Below are positions 36,000-47,492 of a DNA stretch of 64,000 nucleotides, piece after piece. The DNA comes from Flammula alnicola (Eukaryota; Basidiomycota; Agaricomycetes; Agaricales; Strophariaceae). Within the stretch, counting starts at the first letter, position 1. The number at the start of each line of letters is the position of its first letter. The notes beneath the pieces are model-generated. The model saw only the letters and a list, made by a program, of their open reading frames with translations. It was not told the origin of the DNA and made no database searches. The position numbers were made by a program, and so were the translations under genes. The DNA is taken from assembly GCA_015499995.1 (NCBI GenBank), contig JADNRV010000002.1, positions 806,001 to 870,000 of the forward strand. Reading direction: 5' to 3'.

Positions 36000-37690
36000 G
36001 TCGAACGCCGCGTGCCGTCGGCCAGCCAATCAGAAGACATAGAGGGGAGACAAACCCGTGAGAACCATCCTTGTTTTATAATATAGAGATACAGTACTAC
36101 GTCGTTCGAAGTTCAATGGTATATAGAAAAAGTGTGTCCATCTGGCCTTCAGAAAGGGGTTGTTTGAGATGGGCTGAGCAAAGTGTAGTCGCTTGCTTTG
36201 GAGTCTCATAGTGGGGGCGGTTATGGATTGGTTATTCTGTGGAAAAGGCATGAATTACTACATATTTATACATATTCTGAACAATGTAAGTAGGGATAAT
36301 GATATATGCAACAATGGGTAGAGAATAACGAAGGAAACGAGGAGGGAGAGCTTGGGAAGGACGCAGTGGAGGACAATCAATGGACCGCGCGACCAGAGTG
36401 AGGACTGATGGCACTACCGAATCAGGCAAGGACCCCAGTTGAAACGATGGACGAAAGTCTTGAGAAGTGGCGGTTTCGGTATCTTCCGGTGGGACTCCCC
36501 TGGTAAAGCCTCTTTCCGCTTTCGGCCGCTGTCCCATGTTCAAGTTTGTTATGTAATCAAGGGACGAGCGGTTGCAGTTGCCCATCCCGGAACTCTTGTC
36601 CTGTTCCACCAATTGAGCTATGTAGTACGTATTTGCGGCTGATGGTAAGTAGGTCGCCACTACTCTCAGGTGGCCACGAGCGACCTTTGGAACAGGCCAT
36701 CATGATTCCGATATTCTACCTCACGCACTGGTGAATATTCTGAGTGAACGTGTCGTCACCCGTGTACATGCCGGGGACCTTCTCGCTCCTATCAGATAAC
36801 TCGTGCATTCTCATGAACAAGAAGATTCGTCAACATGTTCCCGTGGAAGAGGTAAAAAGTCGGCGATATGATGGAAACCATGTTACCGGCGTTTACAGGG
36901 GTCACTTTTTTGAAGATTCCCAAGGGGACGAGTACGGCAGGTTCTGTTATTAATAGCAGCCTGCTTTCTTCGTGTAATTCATGAGCCCCACCTCGATGGC
37001 CAACTCGGCAGAAACTCGAGCTCCCAATAAGCTCCAATTTCTCCATGTCAACGCCAGGCGTCGTCGGGCAGCATTGCATATACCCTATATGCGACGAAAA
37101 GAGAGGGCCTGTAGGCTGTGGATGGCATCCATTGTTCAGGGTATGATAAATATGCACTAACTTTATTATCAGATATCAGACAAGAATCAGAGATCTGTTG
37201 TCGCCGGCGCTGACAGGGCAGGCTAACATGCCGTGGAGGATGCGAGGTGTCAGAACAGTGGGAAAAGACGTGGCAAGGGCGATGAAGATGGTTGCAAGGA
37301 GACGCTTGCAGACGAAAATAGCCAGTGTGAGGCTTGTTAGATTTGGTGGGTGTCATGGCGCAAAGGCGAGTGGGCATGAGCTCAGTTTTTGATCAGAAAT
37401 AATAATCAAAACTCTGCCAACGCATAGGAAACCCAGCTGACTGGATGCACAAAATGTGTTATGTTTGATGAATGCGATTGGAGGAAGCTATTTATAGCAT
37501 TCTAAAAATAAGTGTTCTAAAATTGACCCTCCCATGTTCGGTATTTAAGGGGGAGGAATAAATGGGTGTCCTCTCACGTTTCTGTCCTTCGTTCTTCACC
37601 TTCCTTCCTTTCTTTCGTCCATCCCACTCTTCGCGATCAGGTATCGTTTTTGCGGCTAGTCCTCTGCATTTTACTCCTGGTGTTTTATAC
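36000..37690. other. About 1.7 kb without a gene I can support
   Basis: Minus-strand frames at 36232-36660, 36792-37157 and 37048-37377 are the longest. One (frame +1 to 37048-37377) reads LTLAIFVCKRLLATIFIALA, a signal-peptide-like stretch followed by MLACPVSAGDN. It then passes after a possible intron to IGYMQCCPTTPG. This may be a decayed small secreted protein; no family is recognised. Confidence 0.3.
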
Positions 37691-37725
37691 TTTCTTTGAT
37701 TTTTAACTCTCATTTCACCATCATC

Positions 37726-39280
37726 ATGAAGACTGCATCCCTCTTCGTCGCTGTTGCCCTGGCCCTCTCCGTCTCTGCTCAGACTCAAAACATCCAGCAG
37801 AACAACAAGAATGGCAACAACGTCTTTGGTGGCAATCGCGGAGGCTTCGGAAACAACAACAACTTCGGCCAGCAATCCGGCGGAAACAACGGAAGGAACG
37901 GACAAAACGCCAACCAGAACAACGGCTTCGGTAACAACAATGGAAACAACAACCAAAACACCAAGGGAAACCAGAACAACAACAACAACACTGGCAAGAC
38001 CAACACCACCGCCGGCAAGGGTGCGGCCAGTACGACCGCCGCCGCGGTGAGTTATCCTGCAAGAAAACAAACCATCTCCTGCTCATATTTTTCAATAACA
38101 GGCCGCCGCTAGTACGACCGCCGCTGCCGTGAGTTATGTTGCAAGAAAACAATCGATTTCCTACTCATATTTTTCGATTACAGGCCGCGGCAAGCACCAG
38201 CGCTGCTGCCAGTGCAACGAGCACAAATACTGGCGCTGCCAACAGCGCCGACGCCCAATCATCGACCAGTAAGTTCCTTTACAGTCATTTCTAAATATTA
38301 TTCCGTACTTACATGGCGTTCAGCCCTTGACCCTAACGTTATTGCGACTGGATTTGAGAACAACGGCCAAGATGTCCCCACGGCTGGACAAGTTGCCTCC
38401 CTGACATCGTCAAATAACTTTATCAACTTCTGCCTGACGGTCCCCAACCTCCCCATCACCAACGGAAAGCAGATTACAACTGGTTCTTGTAACCCTGCCC
38501 CTATGGGATCCATCCCGTCGAGCGACAACATGCCATCGGCCAAGTTCACTATCCCAAAGAACGGAGACACGCTCGCTGAGAACACGGCGTTCACGATCAC
38601 AATGGCCATCGCCAACTTAGAGACCGGAAACTTCGTCAATGCTGAGGAGAACTACTTCGCCGCTCCTCAACAACTGAATGGCCAGGGTCAAATTGTCGGT
38701 CACTCGCACGTTGTTGTTGAGCAGCTCAGCGCCCTCGACCAAACCACACCCACAGACCCCAGGAAGTTCGCCTTCTTCAAGGGTTTGAACGCTGCTGCCG
38801 TCAACGGCGTCTTGACTGCGGATGTTACCGCCGGTCTTCCTGCTGGCTTCTACAAGGTCTCATCGATCAACACCGCCGCCAACCATCAGCCCGTCTTGGT
38901 GCCCATCGCTCAACACGGATCTCTCGATGATGCTGTCTACGTGAGTATATTTTCGTTAATTTTTTTCTTTGGCTCCTTATCTCAATCCAAATTCCCAGTT
39001 CACCGTGAGCGCTAGTGGCGCTGCTGCATCATCCGCTGCCCCCGCTGCCAGTGCTGCTGCTTCTACCGCTGCCGCCTCTTCTACCGCTGCCGCCGGGGTT
39101 GGCGCTCTTAAGAGTGGTGTTGCCGCTACCGGCGCCAATAAGGGTGCTGCTGCCCCCCCGGTTAAAGCTGCTGCCCCGGCCAAGGGTGCTGCTGCTCCGG
39201 CCAAGGGTGCCGCTGCCAACGGTAACGCTGCCAACGCAAAGGGCAAGCGTTTCCACTCAAGAGCCTTTGGCCAGCTTTAG
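37726..39280 (+). CDS. Secreted protein with Asn/Gly-rich N-terminus and the conserved mushroom secreted domain (copy 2)
   Basis: Paralogue of the gene at 29672. The signal peptide is MKTASLFVAVALALSVSAQ. An Asn/Gly/Gln-rich stretch (about 90 residues) replaces the Cys-rich module of copy 1. An Ala/Ser/Thr linker follows, encoded across two nearly identical 55-nt introns with a 27-nt exon between them. Then comes the shared domain: GQVASLTSSNNFINFCLTVP, GSCNPAPMGSIPSSDN, LETGNFVNAEENYFAAPQQ, GHSHVVVEQLSALDQTTP and NHQPVLVPIAQHGSLDDAVY. The C-terminus is a long Ala/Gly/Lys-rich tail (AAAPAKGAAAPAKGAA) ending KRFHSRAFGQL. Low-complexity ends on a secreted core suggest a wall- or matrix-associated protein; this is inference. 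Confidence 0.85.
38023..38183 (+). repeat. Tandem duplication of an exon-intron unit (82 bp)
   Basis: The end of one exon plus its intron (to 38101) is repeated as 38102-38183. The two introns (38047-38101 and 38129-38183) are each 55 nt and match at 47 of 55 positions. The intervening exon is 27 nt and encodes AAASTTAAA, in phase 0. Both introns keep gtgagt donors and acag acceptors. Confidence 0.9.
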
Positions 39281-39814
39281 GTGGCGATCTCGTTTACGAG
39301 CGTGTTTTTGTATACCATGTAGTACCTTAGTTTTGCAGCATTTGTTGTTACTCGAGCACATGCTAGACTTTTGCTGTGCATAATTCATTCCGTTTGTTCT
39401 GGAACACATCTCCCGGGCGAGCTGTGTTTTTCTAAAGCTCACATGTGGAAATTTTCTATATGTTCTTGAGATGTCTAGGTAGAGAGTACTGCACTGCAAA
39501 ATGCATCGTTGCTGAGCCTTACTGGAGCATTTGTCAAAGGCTCTGGGACGCGAGAGTCGTTGACCCCTGCTTCTTAGTGACAGGATCATGTGTCATTTGC
39601 GCAGCTGAGACGTCTGTGTGCAACGTTAAGCAACGTTAAGCTAGAATAATTAGGTTGTCATTATGGGAAAGTATCAAGTAAGTAAAGTGGGATTTTGAGG
39701 CGAAAAGTTGGGAAGGTATGTATTGGTTCCTGCTTTCCAGAGGTCGTAATAGGGCTCATGTGAACTGCCTAGGTAGATGTGTATTAGCAGTACCGAGCAC
39801 AATAGTTTTGGTTG
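39281..39814. other. No gene seen
   Basis: About 530 bp between convergent genes. It contains an immediate repeat CAACGTTAAG CAACGTTAAG near 39621-39640. No protein is recognisable. Confidence 0.4.
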
Positions 39815-40433
39815 TTACTCCTTAGATGAAGCTAGACGCCGCCTCTCTGCCTCCCATCGCGCCTTCATGAGCTGCATGCCCTCCGCTCGAGAATGCACAT
39901 TAGTCGCAGCCGACATAAGCTGCATCTGTGCTGCTTGGAGGTGAGGAGGAATCAATGAATCACTTCGAATCACCTATGCGTTTGGTGTCAAAAATGTGAG
40001 TTTAAAGACGCGCATGTGAATACATACCGATCCAATTGCAAGGAAGAACGAGAAAGTGGCTGCACTACTTAGCATGTATTGCGACAGCGTTGCTAAGACC
40101 CCCCGCGGTCCTGCGCCTCCTCTGGTAAGAGAAAGAAACTGTCAGACGACACCGTCGGAGGTAGCGAGGATACATGCCTGATTATGCTCCAAGAACCAAA
40201 GATAAATCCTATAGTGAGACCAACACCACCACCCATAAGGGCACCCATCCTTGAAGAAAATTCGAGGTCAGTGTTCCGAAGGTGTTAGTTAAATGTTGAG
40301 TTCGGCCTTACTTCACTGCAAAATGGAAAGTTCACATGAGAATAACGGTGACAGCGCTAGAATTGAGCGAACGGAGCTTACTCTTTTGCCAGATAGACGG
40401 CCCTTCTCCATAGCTTGCAGGCGGAGGTGGCAT
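39815..40433 (-). CDS. Mgr2/ROMO1 inner mitochondrial membrane protein
   Basis: A two-helix inner-membrane protein; Mgr2 is the lateral gatekeeper of the TIM23 import channel. The spliced product is about 126 residues: MPPPPASYGEGPSIWQKMKM, GALMGGGVGLTIGFIFGSWS (helix 1, glycine zipper), RGGAGPRGVLATLSQYMLSS and AATFSFFLAIGSVIR (helix 2), then a fungal C-terminal extension with MQLMKARWEAERRRLA. Two splice features are odd. The MK codons come from a 4-nt exon (TGAA, 40312-40315). The intron after SIIR starts with GC (donor at 40177, GCATGT). It is divergent from PEX10 with 150 bp between starts. The family match is strong. Confidence 0.9.
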
Positions 40434-40585
40434 CGTTATTGAGAGTTGGAAAGGGGTCAGTCAGTCAAGGAGGAGAAATTGGTTATGGGAGCAGAAGAAA
40501 TCGATCCGTACCCTTTTGATCCAAACTGGCGTCAACAACGTCTCATACAACCCCGGCGAGTGCCCGACCACCATCTCCGTCCTTC

Positions 40586-41847
40586 ATGGACAGCATACCC
40601 GCCCCGTCGCCTCTCATCTTCCCTCGTGCTCAACAGGCTCAAATAAGTGCGATTTGTATCACTATTCTTGGTTGTCATGTTGTTGATGCGTATGTCATCT
40701 TTCAGTTCGCGCCAACCAGAGGGACTTATACCATGTCTCTTCGTTGAAGGATCAAGCCGAAAGTGTATTACGGGCATGGCTCGGTTGGTCTTCACGTCTC
40801 ATATGATTTCGTGATTAAACGTTTGCAATAGGAACCCGCTGGCTGACCCGATGGGATAAGGAGCTAGACTTAGCCGTAAAACTATGTTATTATGGTCTTA
40901 CTACTGGCAGAGGTATTTCAATAAAATCATGCTCGCTAATTAAGACATTCATTCTGAAATACACACCCTTCCAGCTACCCAGACCCTAGGAGAAGAGTAT
41001 ACGGATATCTGGCAACACTCGTCATATACCCGAGCCGTTCCTCCGTCTGCTTCAATACGAGCGGCTCTCATATTACTGTCTCTAGTACCTTCTTATATAC
41101 TCGGACGCTGGGGGCAAAGTGCTTCTCTCATTCACACCCATCCAGTGGTCGCAAAGTGGTTCAGGAGATTCCCAATAGCAGTCGACATTGCCACCGAAGT
41201 TAACCTGGCTATATTTTATCTGACAGGGACATATTACGACCTTGTCAAACGCATAATGGGCATTCAACATGTTAGTCCCACAATTGCTGCCATCATACTG
41301 ACTCAATCTAACCTCAGCTAGATATCATCTATTCCACAAGATCCCCACACACGACCTCCTTCATATTCATTGCTTGGAATTATGATCGGTGTGCGGCTCT
41401 TCTATCGCGTTATTGGTTTGTTTCGCGCCAGGAAATTGGAGGGCCTCTCCGTTAGTCAGGGGAAACAAAGAGCTGCAGCAGCTACTTCTCGGGAAGTTTA
41501 TCTCGACGAGCGACCTGTATCTTCCCTTTTGGACGAGAAACCCGAAAGCGAGCCCGCGAAGCCGGCAGAGGAAGACGAAGGGACAGCTCTGGACATTAGT
41601 TTGATTCCTGAAGCTTTGAGGGCGTCGAGAAATTGCACGCTGTGCTTAGAGGAAAGAACGGATGGCTGTGCAACTGAATGTGGGCATCTATTCTGTTGGA
41701 ATTGCATTGTCGGTTGGGGTAGGGAAAAGGTAAATGATTCAAATTTTTGCCAAAAAAATCATGAACTTATTCATGATCTAGCCTGAATGTCCTCTTTGTC
41801 GGCAATATTTATCCCTGGATCGATTGCTGCCAATTTATAATCTTTGA
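40586..41847 (+). CDS. PEX10: Peroxisomal RING E3 ligase peroxin-10
   Basis: A membrane RING ubiquitin ligase of the Pex2-Pex10-Pex12 complex that ubiquitinates the import receptor Pex5 for recycling. Exon 1 encodes MDSIPAPSPLIFPRAQQAQI. Later exons give RANQRDLYHVSSLKDQAES, TRWLTRWDKELDLAVKLCY, TLGEEYTDIW and the membrane segments (AALILLSLVPSYILG, FPIAVDIATEVNLAIFYLTG, GIMIGVRLFYRVIGLF). The C-terminus is a RING finger, CTLCLEERTDGCATECGH then LFCWNCIVGWGREKPECPLC, with all eight ligands (C3HC4), split by an intron before PECPLC. It ends LDRLLPIYNL. I traced six exons without a frame break. Confidence 0.92.
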
Positions 41848-42021
41848 TAGGAGAAAGCGCTGTACAACATGTAGACTACAACTAGGACAGATAACAGTAT
41901 ACTTGTGTGAAAAAAAGAAAATGTCCCAGAGGACAGGATTACGGACCTGAAAATTCATCAACGTTGTAGCAGAATACTTTTCATGGACTAAGAATAAATC
42001 TCGTGAAAGAGGCAGTATTAT

Positions 42022-44690
42022 TTAAGATTGGAGGAACTCTCGCGACATGTCAGCGAATGCCGCAGCACCGACTCCCAATAACCCGAGCTGGGTGATACAT
42101 GCGGCGGTATGTCGATACACCGTTTCCAATGCGGGTTGTGCAGGCCGTCCTTGTGATTCTTGAAGCAAATAAGCCATTGAGTTATAATAACCGAAAAACA
42201 CTTACTGAGGATCGCTTGGTTGATTTCATGGGCAAGGGCAACTCTCGACTCATGTCCAGCAAGATCGGCGATAGGCCCTCCGGCCGCCAGAGGGTCCTCC
42301 CAAGCAACGATGCCAAACGTTTTCTTGAATAACTGCTGCACCTCGGGTCTGTTATCTGACTGGTAATCATTGGACAGCGCTTGTCCGTAACAGAGAGCCG
42401 CGCTGAGGGCAGATTCATACTGAGAGGCTACACTCTCAACAGAACCAACATCTTCTCCGGTAGAAACACCAGACTCTTTATCGTTGGGGATGCCCGAAGA
42501 ATTTTCTGATATGGAGCGAATGGCTAGTGGACCAGATGCATCGTCATCGATATCCATACTCATCTCCTCGTCCATCCAAGTATCGTGTGTGGATTCGGCC
42601 TCCTTGTATCGCTCCGCTTCCCTCTCTCGCAAAATCTTCATCTTCTTTTTCATCTCAGTGGTTTCGAGGATAAGCTCTACAAACTTTCGGCACCGTAGCT
42701 TGAATAGAATGAGGTGGCCGTCTGCTTCCAGGACCGTAGGATAATTCGTCTGGACTGAATCTATGGCAGTGTCCATGTCTCCGGCGAGGACAGCGTTCAC
42801 GATGTTTGTACGAGATTCTATATCACTATCGACAGCATCGCTTTTGCTGGAAGCGGTATTCATTTCAACGTCGTGGTCAGAAGTGTTAAGTTCTGCTGGT
42901 GGGTGGGTAATTTCCTTGTTGTGGCCATGTTGCTGGCTCTCAAACGCGCGTGCCGTTTTAGCGTACCCATGGTGGATAAGGTACGACATTACGAGCTGAT
43001 TTAGCACATGCTTTGACTCCTCCTCCGTCAGGGAAGGCTTTACACCTGTGTCATTGGTGATAGATGCGATCGAGAAACCAGTCCTGCGATGACCTTGCAA
43101 AAGTGAGCGGTGAAGGGAGGTACCCAGGATCTTATTCCAGGTGGCATTGTATTGCTGTTGGACGTGATAATCAATGTCGTACTTGAAAGGTTCTTGACCA
43201 AAGTTGGCACGAATAGAGTCTCCTGTATGTTGCAAGCCTACAGAGGGATATAATTCAAGGGTTTTCCCAATGTTATCATATACAGGGCCTGTAGATCACC
43301 TTTGAGTGAGATCTAATATTATAAAAATAAAGAATATTTCACCTATCGGTGTACCATTCTTTGTGTAGAATGCTTTGAACGTGGTGAAATCAATCCCACA
43401 TCCAATGATATCTCCAGCTACCAATCGATTATTAATAGACGATTGGAAACGGGAGAGAGAACTCACTGCCAAAGGGTGGGCCATACTGAGAACCACTTCT
43501 GTCTGTAGATAGGGCGGATCCATCGTCGCCGTAATAACCCCAAGAATTAGGTTCCCATCCAGGCAAGCGACTAAACTTAACTCCTCGCCCTGCGAACCTG
43601 GTAGAAGGTCAGATAATGATATCTGACATGTAGAGGCAGCCTACCCTATACTAATATGACTATAAAATGATTAATACCATCACTCAGAAGGACTAAGTTG
43701 GCAACTCACGCTTTCTGCTCTTTCCCAAGGACTTCAATTTCAAAATAGTAGATTCCACATGCCGGTGGTATTGGGTGAATAGTACGCGCGGCAGCTGCAT
43801 CTTTATCCCCGTTGCATGACGGCCCTGTTTTTTTTGTTAGCCTAAAAAAAAGCCTTTGAAATCGTTTGCAACGAACCATGATAGGTTAGTTCACGCCCGT
43901 CTGGCGAAACACTCAGATGTTGGTGGCGATCCTGATCACTCCATCGAGTAGGCAGTTTAAATGTTTGATCCTGAGGAGGGAGCGGGGTCGATTGAGGAAT
44001 AGGGCGAGTTTGACTCGGAGGAGAGGAAGTCGCGATGCTATCGTCATCATCGTCCGACATGACAACTGAATACATCTGAGACCTGGTGCTCGAACTCGAG
44101 GAAGGTTCGGCCCTCCGACTAGGGATGGCGAGAACCGACGCTTCAGTCTGCAGCAAGTGTCTCAACGATGAGTAGTCAAGGTATGCAGGCCTTGGGAAAG
44201 CAACAGGGGTCGTGCGAGCAACAACGTGTTGGGGGATAATGGGTTTCTGTGATCCCGATGCTCTCATGCTAGTACCGGAAGGCCTTCGTACTTGAGACGG
44301 AGAAACACTTGGTTGTGTGACGCATTCTGGGTCGGTAGTAGAAGGGAGTTCGCTACCTGAGCCTCGAATAACTCTGGGTTCGAAAGGAGTTCTCGACGGT
44401 GTTCGACCTGGTACGCTGGATACCAAAGACACCGATCGCGCAGTTCGCCTAGTTGGTGAGGTGGGGGCGTTGTTGTTTCCTGAGGTCGATGCCCTGGATC
44501 CGTCAGAGGGTCCTACACGCCGTGGCTCCGTGAGTCGTGCTGAGGAGATTGGAGAAGTAGCCTGTATGGGTCTTGTGGGAGGTGGTATGAAAGGAATAGA
44601 TATAAGAGATTCAATATTACGAGCAGAAGTAGACGATGAGGCACTCCGTGGTATAGGAATGCTCGAGGATCTAGATGGTCGAGAGTTCAT
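42022..44690 (-). CDS. Gid1/RanBPM (Vid30) scaffold of the GID/CTLH ubiquitin ligase
   Basis: Scaffold and substrate-receptor adaptor of the GID E3 ligase that degrades gluconeogenic enzymes. A long Ser/Pro/Arg-rich disordered N-terminus (44690-44050) precedes a SPRY domain spread over small exons ([64 protein letters not shown]). The SPRY domain ends [20 protein letters not shown]. LisH follows ([20 protein letters not shown]), then CTLH ([20 protein letters not shown]) and CRA ([15 protein letters not shown] to [12 protein letters not shown]). The order matches RanBP9/10 and Vid30. I start at the ATG at 44690 because the upstream open frame begins with TTG. An acidic insert ([11 protein letters not shown]) splits CTLH from CRA. 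Confidence 0.9.
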
Positions 44691-44991
44691 CACAGGTCCG
44701 AAGTTGGTTGGCAGCACTGTTCTGCTAGGACTGACAAAGGAGACCAAGCGTAGTGTCAGGGTAGTAACTAGTCACAGATTTAGCCGAGGGAAGGAGTCAA
44801 GAAATATTTAACTTATATTACTCACATCAGAGGACAACTTCAAGGCTTGCTAGGAAAGTATCAGAGCGTGGGGTAATTGGAAGAGGCAAGACCATTGCAA
44901 TATATTATGTCCGTGTATCACGTGCCCATTGGAATGAGCAGCATACGCGTCTTTCAGATCAGCACTTTACTCTCTCATCCTCAACATTACC

Positions 44992-45555
44992 ATGGTCAGT
45001 CCTTCAATGAAGTTCTATTTAATCCTACCATTGACGAATCGCCAAAATACAGGAATCATCTCTGCGCATTGTCCCAGCATCTGCCCCCAAGTCCGCGACT
45101 ATCCAAGATACCGCAAACTCTCTGGGACTACACGATACCCTTCAATATGGTCCTCGCAGTCTTGCGGCTGAAGTCCAGAGCGAAGGGAACCTGAGAACCC
45201 GTCTTGAGAACGTGTGTCTGTTATTTATTCCTCATCTGTGCTGAGACTTAATTTGGCTTTTAGTGGGAGGCAACGCAGGACAACCTCAAATTGACATTGG
45301 AACGCAACCTGTCCGGAATGCATGCACCTTTACGACGCCTCATGGAACGCAAGATTGTTGGAACCGTAAGTCAAGCCAAAGCATTAATGCAATGTCACTG
45401 TATCTTACATTTTACACAAGACGCCACACACTTTGAGCGCACCTCAAACCAACCTCCACCTGGACATTTTGATGGGTCGCGATGAAACGATTGACGTCGC
45501 CGACGTGTTTTTAGGTGAACTTGATCCATCCTTTTTTCCCTTTGCTCCAGACTGA
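44992..45555 (+). CDS. UMP1: Proteasome maturation factor Ump1 (POMP)
   Basis: Chaperone of 20S proteasome half-mer assembly, degraded as the first substrate of the new proteasome. The first coding exon is just the initiator ATG. A 58-nt intron (gtcagt...acag) joins it to ESSLRIVPASAPKSATIQDT, then LGLHDTLQYGPRSLAAEVQS and NWEATQDNLKLTLERNLSG. The family signature MHAPLRRLMERKIVG follows, then LHLDILMGRDETIDVADVFL and the end PSFFPFAPD. Length (about 133 residues) and the C-terminal signature match Ump1. The remaining introns begin gtgtgt and gtaagt. It diverges from the Gid1 gene, so two protein-degradation genes share a promoter region. Confidence 0.92.
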
Positions 45556-45672
45556 CGGCATGATCATAGGTAGGGAAACTGGTCCTGCATTCGATGCTCA
45601 TAATGATATCCAGAAGAAAGTCCATACATGAATGTAGCAATGCACAATTATATTCTATTCCCCGTGTAAATC

Positions 45673-47492
45673 TCAGGCAATCCATGGTTCCTGTTCCCAC
45701 TGTACCCTTTCTCTTCTCAGAATACCTTGCTCGACCACATTTCTAGCACTAATCACGCAACCTTCCAACAGTGGAATTCCCAGATGCGCATATGACCCGC
45801 ATATCCAGATGCCCGGAGCATCCACTTCCACGCTTGACGCGGCACCCTGCAAATCCCCAAGTCGGGTTTTGGCTTGATATGGACATTGCCACCATGTTTT
45901 CGAATCCTCCGCGCAGAGCGATTTGAGTGCCTTTTTGCTGTCCATCGTCACAATGGCGCGTTCCAATGTAGCCACACTTAGTATACTGTCCTTCTTTGGT
46001 GGGATTATTGGATTGGTAGTTTGATAGACAGTGGGCTGATTGATGGGATAGCCTTTCGGTGTACGCAAAATATGCGTTGCCATTGTGTACGAGGGTGAGA
46101 CGCACAAAGCAGGTGTTTCTTTGGCTTCTAGATAACTTTGGAAGTTCGTGTCGGAACCGAGGCTAATGAGGTTGAGATCCCGAACGTCTCTTTCGCTGTC
46201 CGGTAGGAGAGATCCGTCCGTGTGGTTGATGACGATAGCTGGGCGGTATTGGAATGCTTTCAGGCTTTGAATCAGGCCTTCAATTGCTGTTCTGCGATGG
46301 GCAAAATTCGATGACAGCGATTGGAGATAGCTGTTCAAAATTGGAACAGCTCCACACGCTTGGGTGGCCATAATGATATGATGAAATCCAGGGTATTCTT
46401 CTAGCTGTCCATTCGACAGACAGCCTATAGTGACACAACGCGGGTCTTGAGTATCAGGCTTTATTGACACAATTGGCGAAGCTAAGTGGAAATGTTGTAG
46501 GGGGGCAGTGAGGCGAGCAACAACATCGCGTACACCCTCAAGAACGACGTAATGATGTGTTCCAAATGTAAGCCAGACGTAATCTATCCCATAGTCAGAA
46601 ACGTATATTCATATATATGTTAAATAACTTGCCTAAAATTTCTTCCATGGGATGGCTCATAACGTCGGTGTCAGGTGCAGTGCACACGGCAGATACCAGA
46701 GGTATTAACACCGTCTGTACGTAGTCCTTCCAGGCAACATCCATCCCAGTCATTTTTGCCAGTATGCCCTTTGGAGTGGTGTGTGAGGCCCAGTCTCTGA
46801 AAACGAGGTTCGGCACTTCGCTTGACCTCCAGAACGGCAAAGAATGGAATAATGTTATGAGATAACATATAATTAGTTGCAGAGTCAGATACAGGAACAA
46901 GCCTGAAATCCACAGTTTCTCGACCCACGTCGAGGACGATCCATGATTTTTACTTGTTGTACCGAAACCAGAAGGCATGCTGACTCCTGCACGACCTGAG
47001 CCTCCATTATAAATCATGGTGGTCGTAATAGAGCGGTCGAGCCATTTAGTGGCTGGGAAAGTTAGCGAAGAAAATGAGTAGGAAAAGTCAGCTTGTCGAA
47101 ATTTGACACCGAGACTTTTATATAGGGCAATTAGATTAGCGTAGTAACCTGTATGGGCGTGAGTTAGAGACAGATAGCAATCAGAATGATTTCTTCATAT
47201 CTCGCACCTCCTTGAAACGATCTCATGGGCACGTCAATGCGCCAATCTTGCTCAAGACTGGATGCTGGAAGCGACACAGAGGAAGAATCCATTCCAATAG
47301 TAGAGGCCTATTACAGACGAGAAGATCTTAGTAAAACACGCGAGTAAGTATACTATTCGCGGGGCGTACCTTTTCAAACAGATGAACCTCGAACTTCACT
47401 TCGTCACCCTCGCATTGTTTCGTCAAGAGGTGGGCCGCCGTCAGGCCTGCTAGACCAGTGCCAACCACTGCGACCTTGACCGTTCGAGACAT
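45673..47492 (-). CDS. FAD-dependent amine-oxidase-like oxidoreductase with a membrane segment
   Basis: An NAD(P)/FAD-binding protein of the flavin amine oxidase superfamily. The N-terminus is a dinucleotide fold, VKVAVVGTGLAGLTAAHLL, ending in the acidic strand VHLFEK. Next come MRSFQGGYYANLIALYKSLG and KWLDRSITTTMIY, then a hydrophobic stretch LFLYLTLQLIICYLITLFHS, which may anchor the protein. The middle reads YVQTVLIPLVSAVCTAPDTD and WLTFGTHHYVVLEGVRDVV. The C-terminal FAD loop is PGIWICGSYAHLGIPLLEGC, as in family members that end ...G..VAER. It is about 560 residues with four introns. The substrate is unknown. Related fungal proteins are annotated only as FAD/NAD(P)-binding proteins. 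Confidence 0.8.

Noticed and set aside
36792..37377. Hydrophobin gene
   Set aside because: A hydrophobic leader and one CC pair are present, but the eight-Cys spacing of hydrophobins cannot be assembled in any frame.
37492..38070. 192-codon minus-strand frame opposite the Asn/Gly-rich secreted gene
   Set aside because: It is a Val/Leu-rich shadow of AAC/GGC-rich codons on the other strand; the plus strand has a signal peptide, introns and a conserved downstream domain.
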